In this document: positions 1-8,381 of the stretch, one piece after another
Position numbering within the stretch: the first letter of the stretch is position 1
Layout of the letters: the number at the start of each line of letters is the position of its first letter
IMG/VR virus record: IMGVR_UViG_3300043313_002018
Location: 1-64,000 of that record
Strand: one strand, 5' to 3'
Source: a virus
DNA: 64,000 bases
Translations under genes and position numbers: made by a program
Notes under the pieces: model-generated
What the model was told of the DNA's origin: nothing
Seen by the model: the letters and a program-made list of their open reading frames with translations, nothing else
Database searches by the model: none

Positions 1-3000
1 TCCCGAGGTAGAAGCGCCCGCGCTGCACGCCCACGGTGCCGCCGGTGTGCTCGAGCAGCACCTGGTTGAGCGTCTCCACCACGCCGTTGACGCCCGAGTG
101 GTCCCAGATAAATCGCGGCGCGGCACTCAAGTTGAACTTCGGCCACGGGTACCCCGCGCGCACCGCCGGGAACTTGTTCACCAGGTCGATAAACGATGCG
201 TTCATCGCCCCCTTGGGCCGGTTGAATTCGTCCTTGCCGAAGCCCTTCTTGATGAGCGCCCCGGAGAAGGTGAAGTCGAGCGCCCCACTCACCGCATGGT
301 GCAGCACCCGCCGCATCTCATCCGCGCCACCGAGCTTCGCCGCCAGGTCCGCCGGCGGCAGGTGGTACAGCAGATCGGGGTCGAGTCCCCGGTTCCGGAG
401 TTCGTCCCGCAAGTTCGCCACGTACATCCCCGAGCGCGCGGTAAATTCCTGCGCCCGGTTGAACAGCGTGAGCGTGTTCTGCACCTTCGGATTACTAATG
501 GCGTTCAGGATCCGATACTTGCTGACCTGGTGCGGGGTCGGCTCGCCGTAGTTGGTGGCGCCGAGGAAATGCGCCGCCTCCTCGGGAATCCCTTCCAGCA
601 GCTTCAGCGCCGCGCGCCGCTCCGCGCCCATTGGCAGGTTCGCCAGGTACGTGGTGCTGTCGAAAATCTGTTCCCACTGCGCCTGTCGCGCGTGCCACGG
701 CATCACCCAGCCGTCGGGACGCAGGATCGGCGTGTACCGCAGCAGGTCCCCGGCCTTTTGCAGGTGCTTGAGCGCCCGGCCGGGACGCGCCAGCGTGGTA
801 CTCGCCACCGCCGACCCGAGCTCGTCGAACATTTCCACGCCCCACCGCGCGTTCACGGTCCAGAAGTTGCGCGCCGCCGTCGCCCACTGGCTGAGCATGA
901 AGGACCGCGAGCTCGCCTCGAAGGTGTCGAACGAGCCGCGCTCGCTCTTGGTCAGGTCGTTGAGCAGCATCACCCGGTCCCACGCGCGGGTGGGCGCGAC
1001 GATATCCTTGAAGGTGTCGATCGGCGCCAGGTCGCCGAGGCGTCCGAGCTGGCGGCCGCCGGCGCCCAGGATGAGCGCATCCTCGAGCTCCCCGCTCGCG
1101 CCGGTGATCCCTTCGATCGCGCGGATCTCCGCCTTGTTCTTTTGCTTCCACACGCTGAGCGCGGCGAGGAAGCGGCCGCTCTCGGTCGCGGTTTTCGTCA
1201 GGTGCGCGGCGATCTGCTGGTTGATCTGCCGCTCGCTCATCCCCTGCTGCTTCATCGCGGTCTGCCAGGACTTCATGGCGCCCCAGGAGCTCGGGGACCG
1301 GAGCATCAGCTGCTCGGCGATCTGCCGATTCAGCCGCGTGAAGCTGTTCTGGGTCGGGTCGTCGAGGATGCCGTGGCCGTTGACGTCTTTCAGCACGTCA
1401 TTCAGCGCCGCCACCGTCATCCCGACTACCTGCTGTTCGCTCGGCAGCGGGATAGACGCGGCACCGGGCTGAAGGATGCCGCCTGGGCCAGCGGTAACTC
1501 CCTTGCCCTTGAGTGCAGGGGGAACCTCGGGTGCCACGACGATACGGCCAACTCCCTCCACCCAGTCGGTGCGTCCGTCATAGAGAGCGAATAGCGCACC
1601 AACGGGATCCTGTGGTCCCGCGGCAGTAGCTTGTTCAATTCGTGCGACAAGCGCATCTCGATGGGCATCCTTGAGAGGAGACGCCCGAACCGTCTCGCGC
1701 GCCGCCTTCTGTGTTGCCACGGTTGCTGCTTGGACTTCCACCCATGCCATGCGGGCATTGCCGTCCTCCAAGTATTGCTGCGCGCGCACGTACCACGGCT
1801 CCGTATTAAATTCCGCCTTGTGCGTGCGCAGGTAGTCGGTCATCGCCGGTGCATCGCCGGGGGCGCCCTTGAACTTGGGAATGCGGTCGACCATCCAGCC
1901 GGCGACAGCAGGCGGCACGGCGGTACCGGGTTTCGGCTTCTCCGTCCCGAGCCGCACCACGCCTTCCAGCCACGGACTGTGCACGCTGCCGCTCGGCTGC
2001 CATACCCGCACATCGCGCAGGCTCCCACCGCGTACCCCCAAGATCATCATCGGCAGGTCGCTTACCGTGCCCTTCAAGTCGCGGGTAGACGGTTCCGCCG
2101 ATCCGGTCGGCTGGCTGTGGAAGCTACTCAGCACATCCCACCCGTTCGCGCGCGCCATCTGCTGCGCGGCCGCCACCACATCCGCCCCGATCTCAAACGT
2201 CTTCGCCGGATTCGCCGCGCGGTTGTCGCTCACGATCACCTTGCGAATGTTGCCCTGGGAATCACCGAGGATGAGGCCGGCCACTTCCTGCTCGCCGGCG
2301 CTTTCGACCTTCTCCTTGAGCGTCTGGAAGTCCGCGTCGTCGATCGCCAGCTCGCGGATGGCCGCGTTGCGCTGGTTGCGCTTGCCGGCGACGTCGCCCA
2401 CCGCGCCCGTCTCGTCGAACAGGCTCGGGCCCTTGGGACGGGTGCCCTTGGGAATCTCCGCCGTGAGCCGGAACAGATCGGCCTCGTCAGCGAGCAGCGG
2501 CTGCTGGCGCGCGGCCTCGCGTACCTCCGGGAGCAACGCGGGCTGCTCCTCGGGCGTACGTACCGGCGCCTCCTCCTCAAGCTCAGGCCCCTTGAGCGGC
2601 AAACTCCCGGGCGTCCCGGGCCCCTCCGTCATCAGCGGCTGCTGCTGGTACTTGCCGAGCCCGCGTCGCTCGAGCTCCGCGCCGACCATCCCGGGACCGA
2701 CCTCGTACCACGCGCCGTTGAATTCCTCCGGCGCCTCGAGGTTCTCGACCCCGCCGCCCAGCTTCAGATTCTCATGGAGCGCCAGCAACTCCTGATCGCT
2801 CGCGCCGCGCACCAGCTTCCGGGCCTCGTGCATCTCATCGGGCGCCCAGTCGCTGTGCGTGAGCGCCGGCGGCGGGCCCTCCTGCGGCCGCCGCACGCCG
2901 AACTTCTCCATCAGGTCGTTCGGCTGCCGCTGCCCGCCTAGCTGCTCGTGCAGGTTGCCCATCGGCGACTGAAAGTCCCGCCGGCTCCGAAACCCAATGT

Positions 3001-5059
3001 CCGCCAGGCGCTCATCGCTAATGAGCGACCAGTCGAACTTGCGCGCCACCGGATCCCACGCCTCGCCCATGGCCGTGGCGATCTTCTGCGCCGCCACCGC
3101 CGCCTTCCCCGGCCGGCGCGCGCGCCCCTGCAGGAAGTTATCGATCTGAGTGGCGATCTGGCTGCGCGTCATGCCGATGCCCAAGGCGTCGAACATCTTG
3201 AGGATCGGCGTGCCGGCGACGTGCGGGGACCACAGGACGTCCGAGGGCCCACCCACCTCCGACTGCTCGGCGGCGTGGGTGTCCAGCGCCCGCTCGTCGC
3301 GCAACCCGCGCGCCGGCGCTTCCGGCGCCTGGTACTGGAACTCCTGCAGGTCGCTCAGCAGCCACTGCAGCATCAGGCCGTTCTCGCGGGATACGCGGCC
3401 GGTCTGCACCGCGGGAAGGGCGTCCACGCCGTGCACCTGGAATTCCGGCAGCGTGCCGACGTCGCGGCCGTCGCGCATCCCGGTGGTGCTCGGCGGCACC
3501 CCCAGCTCCTGCTGCTCCGGCATCCGCGGCGGATTGCGCCCCTCGCTGAAGGCGCCGGCGTCCGGTGCCACCAAGGCCGGAGGGCCCCCGCGTTGGGGCG
3601 CGGGCGTCTCGAGCGTGCGCTCGAACGCGCTACCGAAGGCGCGTTCCGACTTGGTGGCACCGGGGTCGACCTCGGGCCCCATGTCGGGGATGAGCTCGGT
3701 GCGATTGAGCGGACTGAACTCGCTCGGACCCTTGGGCCCGTACGCCGGATCCAGCGGGGTATACCACCCCACCTCGCTCGGCTGGTCGATCGGTCGCGGG
3801 CTGGACGTGGTACGGATGTCCGTGAGAATGCCTTGTACCTGTTGAATCGTCGCGTCCACCGCGCCACGCTGCTTCAGCCCGGCGAGGAAGCCTTCGATCT
3901 CACTCAGCTGCCCGTCCATCGTGAGGGTGTCCGCGCGCGTGCCGAAGTCCTTGACGAAGCTGCCGGCGTACTGCTGCAGATCCGCCTGCGCCAGCGCGTT
4001 CGCTTCGGTCACCAGCCGCTGCAGCATCGCCGCACCCGCTGCCGGGTTGTCCTTCCCCACCTGCGTCGCCAGGTCGTAGATCGCCTGCGCGGCGCCGTTG
4101 CGATTCGGGCTGGTGCGCAGGTCGTTGAAGTGCATGTCCACGAGCGCCGGGTCGGGCAGCGCGCGGGCCGCCTGCACCGCATGCACCGCTTCCCCGCCCG
4201 CGCCGATCGCCGCGCCAAACGGGGCACCGAGCAGCGTGCTCATCCCGACCTCGCCGAGCTCCGGCAGCCGGTGGTCGCGGATGGTGGATTCGGCCACGGT
4301 GCTGGCGCCGGAGCTCACCGCGCCTTCGAGCGTGCTCCCGGCGATCCGCGCCACCGCCGGCGCCACGGCGTCCTCGAGCCCGGGCGCGAGCGCCGCCAGG
4401 CCCTTCCCGGCGTACTTGGCAACAGGTACCGCGTTAATCAGCCCCTGTACCGCCACGTTCGGCAGGCTGATCCCGTCATCGCGCGTGCCCGACCAGTTCT
4501 GGTAGCCCTCGCGCAGCGCTTCGCCCGCCATGCCGCCGGCGGCCGCGCCAATCGCCGTGCCCCCAGGACCGACCGAACTGCCAATGCTGCCGCCCATGAC
4601 ACTCGGCACCGCCACCAACCCCGCCTCGATCGCCATGTCGGTGTAGGTGGGCGTGCGCAGCTTGTCCGGCGGCGGCGCCACCGGGCCGGTCGGCGCCTTC
4701 TTCATGGGGCCCAGCTCGTACCCGCCCAGGTTCGGCGGCGGCACGCTCTCGGTACCGAACGAGCTCGGATCAATTACATTCCGCAGCTCCGGCTGCTCGG
4801 CAAAGATCGCATCCACCAGATCGGCGTTATTGAAGGAGTCGAACTCGCCGGGGAATTCCGCCTTCCACGCCTGCACTAAATCTGCAGTCGAGTAGGTGCG
4901 CTTCGGCCCGGTGGGAATCGGTGTGCGTAGCGGCGAACCCGCCGGCGCGAGCGGCGGCGCCTGCACCGGGCGGCTGTCCGCGCCGACGCGCGTCCGAAAC
5001 GTCTCGCTCGTCGTCACCGACGGCTGGGGCGCGCGGGTCCGATCCTGGCCGCCGGCCAT
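1..5059 (-). CDS. Very large internal-virion-type protein with JAMM-like domain (3' end outside window)
   Basis: The minus-strand frame from the ATG at 5059 stays open to the left edge, giving at least 1,686 codons. The first 130 residues are rich in Pro and Thr. Two Gly/Ala-rich hydrophobic stretches lie near residues 140-185 and 270-300. Around residues 910-1010 there is a JAB/JAMM-like block: E925 before a G-L-I-L-G strand, then H981-S-Q-P and, after the usual spacing, P-S991-x2-D994. The second metal-binding His of the H-x-H pair is Gln983, so peptidase activity is doubtful. The remainder is helical and charged. It is the last gene visible in the structural operon and starts 3 nt after the stop of the preceding gene. 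Size and position resemble internal ejection proteins or the multi-domain 'polyvalent' proteins of phages; the family was not identified. Confidence 0.75.
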   Translation of the reverse strand, partial: MAGGQDRTRAPQPSVTTSETFRTRVGADSRPVQAPPLAPAGSPLRTPIPTGPKRTYSTADLVQAWKAEFPGEFDSFNNADLVDAIFAEQPELRNVIDPSSFGTESVPPPNLGGYELGPMKKAPTGPVAPPPDKLRTPTYTDMAIEAGLVAVPSVMGGSIGSSVGPGGTAIGAAAGGMAGEALREGYQNWSGTRDDGISLPNVAVQGLINAVPVAKYAGKGLAALAPGLEDAVAPAVARIAGSTLEGAVSSGASTVAESTIRDHRLPELGEVGMSTLLGAPFGAAIGAGGEAVHAVQAARALPDPALVDMHFNDLRTSPNRNGAAQAIYDLATQVGKDNPAAGAAMLQRLVTEANALAQADLQQYAGSFVKDFGTRADTLTMDGQLSEIEGFLAGLKQRGAVDATIQQVQGILTDIRTTSSPRPIDQPSEVGWYTPLDPAYGPKGPSEFSPLNRTELIPDMGPEVDPGATKSERAFGSAFERTLETPAPQRGGPPALVAPDAGAFSEGRNPPRMPEQQELGVPPSTTGMRDGRDVGTLPEFQVHGVDALPAVQTGRVSRENGLMLQWLLSDLQEFQYQAPEAPARGLRDERALDTHAAEQSEVGGPSDVLWSPHVAGTPILKMFDALGIGMTRSQIATQIDNFLQGRARRPGKAAVAAQKIATAMGEAWDPVARKFDWSLISDERLADIGFRSRRDFQSPMGNLHEQLGGQRQPNDLMEKFGVRRPQEGPPPALTHSDWAPDEMHEARKLVRGASDQELLALHENLKLGGGVENLEAPEEFNGAWYEVGPGMVGAELERRGLGKYQQQPLMTEGPGTPGSLPLKGPELEEEAPVRTPEEQPALLPEVREAARQQPLLADEADLFRLTAEIPKGTRPKGPSLFDETGAVGDVAGKRNQRNAAIRELAIDDADFQTLKEKVESAGEQEVAGLILGDSQGNIRKVIVSDNRAANPAKTFEIGADVVAAAQQMARANGWDVLSSFHSQPTGSAEPSTRDLKGTVSDLPMMILGVRGGSLRDVRVWQPSGSVHSPWLEGVVRLGTEKPKPGTAVPPAVAGWMVDRIPKFKGAPGDAPAMTDYLRTHKAEFNTEPWYVRAQQYLEDGNARMAWVEVQAATVATQKAARETVRASPLKDAHRDALVARIEQATAAGPQDPVGALFALYDGRTDWVEGVGRIVVAPEVPPALKGKGVTAGPGGILQPGAASIPLPSEQQVVGMTVAALNDVLKDVNGHGILDDPTQNSFTRLNRQIAEQLMLRSPSSWGAMKSWQTAMKQQGMSERQINQQIAAHLTKTATESGRFLAALSVWKQKNKAEIRAIEGITGASGELEDALILGAGGRQLGRLGDLAPIDTFKDIVAPTRAWDRVMLLNDLTKSERGSFDTFEASSRSFMLSQWATAARNFWTVNARWGVEMFDELGSAVASTTLARPGRALKHLQKAGDLLRYTPILRPDGWVMPWHARQAQWEQIFDSTTYLANLPMGAERRAALKLLEGIPEEAAHFLGATNYGEPTPHQVSKYRILNAISNPKVQNTLTLFNRAQEFTARSGMYVANLRDELRNRGLDPDLLYHLPPADLAAKLGGADEMRRVLHHAVSGALDFTFSGALIKKGFGKDEFNRPKGAMNASFIDLVNKFPAVRAGYPWPKFNLSAAPRFIWDHSGVNGVVETLNQVLLEHTGGTVGVQRGRFYLG

Positions 5060-5062
5060 GTC

Positions 5063-6499
5063 CTAGTCCTGCGGCAGGCCGGGGCCCTGCACGATATTCG
5101 GAGAGGACTTCTCCAACCGCTGCCGCACGCGGTTGCCGATCTCCCGCCGCGACGGGGCGGCGCCGCTCCCGCCTGTCCCCACCTGCCGCTTGGTCGCGGC
5201 GGTAAGCTCGCCGATCGTTTTGTACTGCCCCCGGGTGATTTTCGCCACGAGCGCGTTCTGTTGCGCCACCGGCAGGGCGGTCGCCTTCATGCCCGGCGGC
5301 CGACTGGCGTTGTAGGCGCTCAGGGCCGCCTTGGCCTCGGCATTCACATCCGTGAGCATGCCGGTGGCTTCCTGTTGTTCGGGGGTGAGCGCCCCTGCCG
5401 GCTGCGGCGCGTCGCCGAGCACCTCGGGTGCCCCACCATTGCGCGGCAGGCGCACCACCTGGCCGTTCACGGTCGCGGTACCGGCGTACTCGCTCGGTGC
5501 CGTCGGAATCGGCATATTCGTCGGGACGCTGGCGATCGGCGGTGCGCTCGGGTCGTTCGGATCGAGGAAGTCGCGCGTAATCACGCCGCCAACATTCCGG
5601 TTCACCCCGATCGGACGCGGCTGGTTGGTCGGCAGCATCTTCAGGATGGTTACCGCCTCGCCGTTCACTTCCGCCTGGCCCGTCTCCGGGTCGAAGATCA
5701 CGGTGCCGGTCATCTGCTGGCCGTCGGCCGTCTGGTAGTCGGCGTTCAGCGGCTTGGTGACGGAGCGGCGGCGCGGCGCCCCCGCCAGTCCCCGCACGAT
5801 ATCCACTTCGTCGGGATTTTTGGCCGTGCGAATCCCCTCGAACACCGCCTGGATGCGGGCCTGCAGCGTGCGACTGGCCGTGTCCGCGGCAATGTCCGCG
5901 GCACTGGGGTAGAGCCGCTTGCTGCGTGCCTGCGGGGTTTCCGGTGGCGGCGGGCCCGGCGGCGGCATTCCCCCGCCCATCCCGGGGGCGCCAAAGGCCG
6001 GCGGCTCCGTCCCGCCCAGCGGACTTGTCGGCGCCTGCGCGCCAAACGTCGGCGCGGCCACGCGCGCGCCCACCTGCTCCTCGCCAGGATTGCCACCCAT
6101 CGTCGGCGCCGTCACCCGATCGCTAATCCCAGGGCCGTTCGCCACGCGCTCGGGATCAACCGCAGCACTGTTTGGTTGCGCGGCACTGCCCGGCTGCGGC
6201 ACGGCGCTCGCCGGCGAGTTCCCGCCGAAAATCTGCTGGAGCGGCGCCATGTAGTCGGACTTGTCGACCTCGCCAAGGAAGCCGCTCAGGCCTTTGCCTG
6301 TTTTGGGCGAGCCCGCCGAGGCCAGGTTCAGCAGCCCCGCGGCCCCAATCTTCGCCAGTTCCGGATCCGTGTGCAGCGCCAGCGCCTGCAGGATCGAAAA
6401 CTGCCGGTCCTGGTCCGCCTTGCTCTTGGCGATCTCGGCGTCGCGGTACTTGGTGCGGGCCTGGTCGAACCCGCTGATGAGTCCTTCGGTGATGGACAT
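5063..6499 (-). CDS. Virion-associated protein, Pro/Gly-rich (unknown)
   Basis: A 478-residue protein. The first 80 residues are predicted helical and charged (start MSITEGLISGFDQARTKYRD). Residues 100-190 form a Pro/Gly-rich low-complexity linker. The second half is a mixed region ending in a basic helical tail. It begins 6 nt after the stop of the upstream gene and is followed 3 nt later by the giant gene. Nothing in it identifies an enzyme. Its place between two internal-virion-type genes suggests a structural or ejected protein. No clear Shine-Dalgarno precedes the ATG, so translation may be coupled to the gene before it. Confidence 0.7.
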   Translation of the reverse strand: MSITEGLISGFDQARTKYRDAEIAKSKADQDRQFSILQALALHTDPELAKIGAAGLLNLASAGSPKTGKGLSGFLGEVDKSDYMAPLQQIFGGNSPASAVPQPGSAAQPNSAAVDPERVANGPGISDRVTAPTMGGNPGEEQVGARVAAPTFGAQAPTSPLGGTEPPAFGAPGMGGGMPPPGPPPPETPQARSKRLYPSAADIAADTASRTLQARIQAVFEGIRTAKNPDEVDIVRGLAGAPRRRSVTKPLNADYQTADGQQMTGTVIFDPETGQAEVNGEAVTILKMLPTNQPRPIGVNRNVGGVITRDFLDPNDPSAPPIASVPTNMPIPTAPSEYAGTATVNGQVVRLPRNGGAPEVLGDAPQPAGALTPEQQEATGMLTDVNAEAKAALSAYNASRPPGMKATALPVAQQNALVAKITRGQYKTIGELTAATKRQVGTGGSGAAPSRREIGNRVRQRLEKSSPNIVQGPGLPQD

Positions 6500-6505
6500 G
6501 GGCGG

Positions 6506-7267
6506 TTACCCGATCCCGGCGGTGTCCCACGGCATGCCGGCACCGGCGCCGCCACTACCCGTGGGGAGACTCAGGCCGCCGCTGCTCTTGCCCTTCTTAC
6601 TCTTCATGGCGTCGAAGATCATGCTGCCAATCCCGGTGCCGGCTTCCTTCGCATTCTGGCCCTGCACGTACTCGCGGCGATCGGCGCTCTGCAACAACGC
6701 GCCGTAGCCCTGCGCGCCCGTGCCCTTGGAACCGGTGGCCGCGTTGAACAGGTTCGCCCCGGTATTCGCCTGCGTCCCGGCCAGCTGCCCCTGCTCCCCG
6801 CCGAGCTTCATCATGGAGTCCGCCGCGCCCGCACGCGCCGCGCTCGGCAGCAGCGCCAGCTTGCTGGCCTTGTCGCGGTTCAGCTCCGCCGTCGCCAGGT
6901 CCCGCGTCCCGCCCCGCATGCCGCTCTGCTCGAGCGCCTGCCCGGCGCCCCGATACGTCTCGGTAATTCCGGCACGCTCCGGTGCCAGCGTCTGGTCGAT
7001 CGCCGCGCGATTCCCGCGCAGCAGCGGGCTGAAGTAGTTGGCGCTCTGGTCGAGGGAGTTGTTCGCGGAGGTGAATTGCTTCTGGGCGCCGCCAAGGAAG
7101 CTCCCCGCCGCGTCCCCCATCTTGTCGCCGAACTTCCCGAGCTCAGAGCTCGAGGTCTGGAGGCCCGCTGTCGCGCTGTCCTGCGCCGCCGCGATTTTCT
7201 TGTTCTTGCCCCGGTTCATGAAGTACTGGGCGCCCATCGAGATCGCCGGAATCGCTGCTGCTGCCAT
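6506..7267 (-). CDS. Internal virion protein-like, Ala/Gly-rich (DNA ejection candidate)
   Basis: A 253-residue protein with a hydrophobic, Ala-rich N-terminus (MAAAAIPAISMGAQYFMN) followed by a long predicted helical region rich in Gln, Ala, Gly and Asn, and a Ser/Gly-rich tail. This composition is typical of small internal or ejection proteins of short-tailed phages (general family knowledge; no homologue could be checked). The start at 7267 is supported by a strong GGAGG six bases upstream. The start lies inside the 3' end of the acetyltransferase-like gene, an overlap of 125 nt. Confidence 0.65.
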   Translation of the reverse strand: MAAAAIPAISMGAQYFMNRGKNKKIAAAQDSATAGLQTSSSELGKFGDKMGDAAGSFLGGAQKQFTSANNSLDQSANYFSPLLRGNRAAIDQTLAPERAGITETYRGAGQALEQSGMRGGTRDLATAELNRDKASKLALLPSAARAGAADSMMKLGGEQGQLAGTQANTGANLFNAATGSKGTGAQGYGALLQSADRREYVQGQNAKEAGTGIGSMIFDAMKSKKGKSSGGLSLPTGSGGAGAGMPWDTAGIG

Positions 7268-7667
7268 CGCTTGCCTCCGCTCCAGCCTCGAGTTTTACAA
7301 AAAACAGGTCGCCCGGCACGCGCTCGAACCCCATCCGCGCCGCCATCGGCAGGTTGGTGGGCAGATCCTCATGCGCGATCGTCGCGTACGCCGTCGTGAT
7401 GCGCTCCGCCTGGAGCTGGGCCCGCATGCCCATCACCAGCGCCTTGATCACGGCTGGGTTCTTCCGGGCCTCCGGCTGCACCCACAGGGGTTCCAGGTGC
7501 ACCGCCAGCCAGATCGGCCAGTACCCCAGGAGCGTCCCCTGGGCGTCCTCCACCGCTACCACCTGCGCGTTGCCCAAGGCCGCGATCACGTCGCGGCGGC
7601 CCTGAAACGGGCCTGGGGCATCAGCGAGACGCCATAGGTCCTCCCCCTCGAGAATGCGCGTTCTCAT
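7143..7667 (-). CDS. GNAT-type N-acetyltransferase-like protein
   Basis: About 174 residues from the ATG at 7667, which lies 23 nt after the upstream stop; a GTG at 7715 would add 16 residues but sits inside the upstream gene. The core reads like a small GNAT domain: a strand with VVAVEDAQGTLLGYWP, a second strand with HLEPLWVQPEARKNPAVIKAL in the acetyl-CoA-loop region, then a helix and a strand ending MGFERVPGDLFFVKLE. Such proteins are common beside internal virion genes of podoviruses, where their substrate is unknown. The final ~40 residues overlap the next gene out of frame and look like low-complexity read-through. Confidence 0.6.
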   Translation of the reverse strand: MRTRILEGEDLWRLADAPGPFQGRRDVIAALGNAQVVAVEDAQGTLLGYWPIWLAVHLEPLWVQPEARKNPAVIKALVMGMRAQLQAERITTAYATIAHEDLPTNLPMAARMGFERVPGDLFFVKLEAGAEASDGSSSDSGDLDGRPVLHEPGQEQENRGGAGQRDSGPPDLEL

Positions 7668-7690
7668 GCGCCGGGATTCTACCACTTCCG

Positions 7691-8377
7691 TTAGAACCGG
7701 CCACGGCCTGTCCACACGCCCGGGGCAAACACCGTGACGTCGTTGTAGGCCGGCTGGGGGTTGGTCCCGCAGTGGCCGGCGATCACGTCGACGATGTAGA
7801 CGCTGGTACTGCCCTCGCCGCCGGCGACCGCGCCGTAGTCGTAGGCGAGTGCGTCCAGGCTCGGGTCGTTGATATTCCCGCGCTTGCCGTTGTAGCCCCA
7901 GCGGGTGTCGCCGCCGCGCAGGGCATCCACAATGGCGTCCATCAGGTCCCAGGTGCCGCCGGGGACGTTCTGGCAGCTGGTGGCGACAAACCCCGGGTTG
8001 GCGGCAAACACCGCGGCCACCGTCCCCGCGCTCGCCGGCAGCGGCAGCGAGCCGTCCGGCACCGTATTCGGGTCACCCGGAATCCCAGGCACGCCCGGCG
8101 GATGCGTGTTCGCCGCGATCGCAAAGGTGGAAAGCTGCATCGTCACGTACTTCTTGAGCGTGCGCACATTCACGGCGTCGGTGAGCTCCAGCGGGTCGAC
8201 CACGCCGGTCAGCCGGTTATTCACCTGTACCGGCACCGTGGCACTGCGCTGCAGGCTATTCGCCTGGAGCGTCGTAATCAACGCCTGCTGCGCGGCGAGC
8301 TGCTGGTACAACTCGGTCAGCAGCATCCGCAGCGCGGGATCCCGCACCGCGTTGATCTGTCCCATGCCGAGCGCCAT
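7691..8377 (-). CDS. Structural protein, unknown
   Basis: A 228-residue protein. The first 60 residues are helical with heptad-like Leu/Gln spacing (coiled-coil candidate); the centre is a Pro/Gly-rich linker with GVPGIPGDPNTVPDG; the C-terminal 100 residues are aromatic and Gly-rich, as in small receptor-binding or nozzle domains. It ends 23 nt before the acetyltransferase-like gene and starts 4 nt after the stop of the 1,344-residue tail protein, so it is part of the same operon. A tail accessory role is inferred from position only. Confidence 0.65.
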   Translation of the reverse strand: MALGMGQINAVRDPALRMLLTELYQQLAAQQALITTLQANSLQRSATVPVQVNNRLTGVVDPLELTDAVNVRTLKKYVTMQLSTFAIAANTHPPGVPGIPGDPNTVPDGSLPLPASAGTVAAVFAANPGFVATSCQNVPGGTWDLMDAIVDALRGGDTRWGYNGKRGNINDPSLDALAYDYGAVAGGEGSTSVYIVDVIAGHCGTNPQPAYNDVTVFAPGVWTGRGRF

Positions 8378-8381
8378 AGCC

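Noticed and set aside
47-4879. Long plus-strand open frames (515 and 643 codons) opposite the giant minus gene
   Set aside because: They are Arg/His/Pro-rich with no fold-like pattern. The minus-strand frame is continuous over 5 kb and reads as a real protein. High GC makes long antisense frames common here.
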